NCBI GenBank assembly: GCA_038327655.1
Contig: JBBQLG010000090.1
Coordinates: 1 to 25,399 of the forward strand
Direction: 5' to 3'
DNA: 25,399 nt
DNA from: JBBQLG01 sp038327655
GTDB lineage: Bacteria > Bacteroidota > Bacteroidia > Cytophagales > Spirosomataceae
Under the pieces are notes generated by a model. It did no database searches. It was not told where the DNA came from and saw only the letters and a program-made list of their open reading frames with translations. Shown here in pieces: positions 23,979 through 25,399 of the stretch. The position numbers were made by a program, and so were the translations under genes. The stretch's first letter is position 1; each line of letters begins with the position of its first letter.

Positions 23979-25328
23979 ATGAAAGCAACTTATTTTCTCT
24001 GCACTGCCGGGCTGGCGGGCCTGCTGGCGTGTCAGCCCAAACCCGAAGGCGTTGCCACATCGGTTACCACTGCCGATACAACGCTCCGGCTGCCAGCCCC
24101 GTACACGACCAAATCGGCCGTTCATTTCAGCGATGTGATCGGCTGGCCCGCCGGTAAAACGCCCATTGCGCCAGCGGGCTTTGTTGTTACGGAGTTTGCC
24201 GGGGATCTGCAAAGCCCGCGCTGGCTGTACGTGGCCCCCAACGGCGATGTTTTCGTGGCCGAAGCCAACACCGAACGCAAAGGCACCGCCAGGGTGCTGG
24301 GTATTATAACGGGCGCAGCCAAGTCCGAACATACGGAGGCCAGTGCCAACCGCATCACCCTCCTGCGCGACACCAACCACGACGGCAAACCCGACCTGCG
24401 CGAGCCGTTTCTGACGGGCGCATCCACGCCGGGCGCATCCACGCCGGGCCTGAATCAGCCCTTTGGTATGCTGGTGCTGGACAATTTCTTCTACGTAGCC
24501 AACACCGACGGGCTGCTGCGTTTCCCGTATAAAACGGGCCAGACCCGCATCACAGCCGCGGGCCGGAAAGTAATGGACCTACCCGCCGGTGGCTACAACA
24601 ACCACTGGACCCGCAACCTGCTGGCCAGCCCCGACAACCGCAAAATTTACGTGACCGTAGGGTCGGGCAGTAACGTGCAGGAACACGGCCCCGAAAATGA
24701 AGTGCGTCGGGCCAATATTCTGGAAATCAACCCCGACGGATCGGGTGAGCGCGTCTTTGCCAGTGGCCTGCGTAACCCGGTGGGTCTGGCGTGGCAACCG
24801 GGTACGCACCGTGGCGACGGACCGACCCTGTACACGGCCGTGAATGAGCGCGATGAACTCGGCGATGAACTGGTACCGGATTACCTGACGAGTGTAAAAC
24901 AGGGCGCGTTTTATGGCTGGCCCTATTCGTACTATGGTCGCAACGAAGACCCGCGCCGGAAGGGCGAACGGCCGGATCTGGTGCAAAAAGCCGTAGTACC
25001 CGACGTGCCGCTGGGTGCGCATACGGCCTCGCTGGGCCTGGCCTTTTACGACCAGGGACCTTTCCCGGCGAAATACCACGGCGGGGCCTTTATTGGGCAG
25101 CATGGCTCCTGGAACCGGACGGCACTGGCGGGCTACAAGGTGGTTTTTGTCGCCTTCACCGACGGAAAACCGGGCAAACCCGACGATTTCCTGACCGGCT
25201 TTACCGTAGCGGGCGACGATACGAAAGTATACGGTCGGCCGGTGGGCGTAGCGGTCTTACCCGACGGGTCGATGCTGGTGGCCGACGACGCGAGCAACAA
25301 AATCTGGCGGGTCAGTGCCGCCAAGTAA
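23979..25328 (+). CDS. Sorbosone/glucose dehydrogenase-like (PQQ-type) lipoprotein
   Basis: The protein has 449 residues. The N-terminus MKATYFLCTAGLAGLLAC is a lipoprotein signal with lipobox LLAC, so C18 is probably lipidated and the protein anchored in the periplasm or outer membrane. The rest is a GSDH-type beta-propeller: GFVVTEFAGDLQSPRWLYV, DVFVAEANTE, LNQPFGMLVLDNFFYVAN, ASGLRNPVGLAWQPG, and GAFYGWPYSYYGRNEDPR. The family oxidises sugars or sorbosone using PQQ in characterised members; PQQ may be scavenged, since no biosynthesis genes are present here. A 15-bp tandem duplication doubles GASTP. It is separate from the kinase genes, 71 bases upstream, and probably has its own promoter. 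Confidence 0.92.
   Translation: MKATYFLCTAGLAGLLACQPKPEGVATSVTTADTTLRLPAPYTTKSAVHFSDVIGWPAGKTPIAPAGFVVTEFAGDLQSPRWLYVAPNGDVFVAEANTERKGTARVLGIITGAAKSEHTEASANRITLLRDTNHDGKPDLREPFLTGASTPGASTPGLNQPFGMLVLDNFFYVANTDGLLRFPYKTGQTRITAAGRKVMDLPAGGYNNHWTRNLLASPDNRKIYVTVGSGSNVQEHGPENEVRRANILEINPDGSGERVFASGLRNPVGLAWQPGTHRGDGPTLYTAVNERDELGDELVPDYLTSVKQGAFYGWPYSYYGRNEDPRRKGERPDLVQKAVVPDVPLGAHTASLGLAFYDQGPFPAKYHGGAFIGQHGSWNRTALAGYKVVFVAFTDGKPGKPDDFLTGFTVAGDDTKVYGRPVGVAVLPDGSMLVADDASNKIWRVSAAK
24416..24445 (+). repeat. 15-bp in-frame tandem duplication in the sorbosone dehydrogenase-like gene
   Basis: GGGCGCATCCACGCC occurs twice in perfect tandem at 24416-24430 and 24431-24445, giving GASTPGASTPG in a loop between two propeller strands. 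The frame is kept. Confidence 0.9.
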
Positions 25329-25342
25329 TCAGAAGGGGAGCA

Positions 25343-25375
25343 CCGGGTAGCGTACGCGGGGTATCGCCCTACCGG
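25343..25375. terminator. Imperfect hairpin after the last gene
   Basis: CCGGGTAGCG (from 25343) pairs with CGCCCTACCGG (ending 25375) with a bulge and a mismatch, 15 bases after the stop of the sorbosone dehydrogenase-like gene. It has no T-run. It may end this transcript; the window stops 24 bases later. Confidence 0.3.
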
Positions 25376-25399
25376 ACGTTGCGTTGCAGCACCTTGTTG

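Noticed and set aside
25329..25399. End of a minus-strand gene (NKVLQRNVR then stop)
   Set aside because: Only about nine codons are inside the window, too few to support a gene.

Overview
The window looks like a chromosome segment from a Cytophagales bacterium (Bacteroidota), probably Spirosoma or a near relative. This is inferred from the gene families (secreted M61 and M28 peptidases, a DltE-type SDR, multi-PAS kinases, a fasciclin protein, a sorbosone-dehydrogenase lipoprotein), the weak ribosome binding sites, the TAnnTTTG-like -7 boxes and the scattered palindromic repeats. No rRNA, tRNA or CRISPR was seen. Most of the window is GC-rich; about 8.2-11.1 kb is clearly AT-rich.

Layout. 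1-230 is a nested palindromic element. 231-3416 (+) carries an M61 glycyl-aminopeptidase-like protein with a PDZ domain, the deletion scar of a sensor histidine kinase, and a secreted protein with CotH-kinase-like motifs. 3418-4056 (-) is an orphan Pycsar-effector-type (DUF5706) membrane protein. A VOC/glyoxalase remnant follows, then a DltE-like SDR (+), a methionine-aminotransferase-like PLP enzyme (-), a REP/MITE-like palindrome and a secreted M28 peptidase (-).

The AT-rich island (8242-11100) holds a DMP19/DUF4375-like gene whose stop overlaps the M28 start codon, a transposase remnant with several disabling lesions, a secreted-protein gene split by four copies of an 8-bp tandem repeat, and a small orphan gene. 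The repeat gene is the most interesting locus: two copies would join a signal-peptide leader to a roughly 300-residue body, while the four copies present put the leader out of frame. This is the signature of contingency (phase-variable) switching or of a slippage-inactivated gene.

11175-14833 (-) is a likely operon: PYROXD2/phytoene-dehydrogenase-like flavoenzyme (GTG start), ATP-grasp ligase, then an LLM flavin monooxygenase after a perfect 18-bp-arm palindrome. 15012-16917 (+) is a second likely operon: serine racemase/threonine ammonia-lyase-like enzyme, GNAT acetyltransferase, fasciclin protein. 17158-23907 is a signalling block: a receiver-AraC response regulator with a strong bidirectional terminator, two small orphan genes on the other strand, a 1222-residue GAF/six-PAS histidine kinase, and a receiver-first hybrid kinase. 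These plausibly form a phosphorelay. A sorbosone-dehydrogenase-like lipoprotein closes the window.
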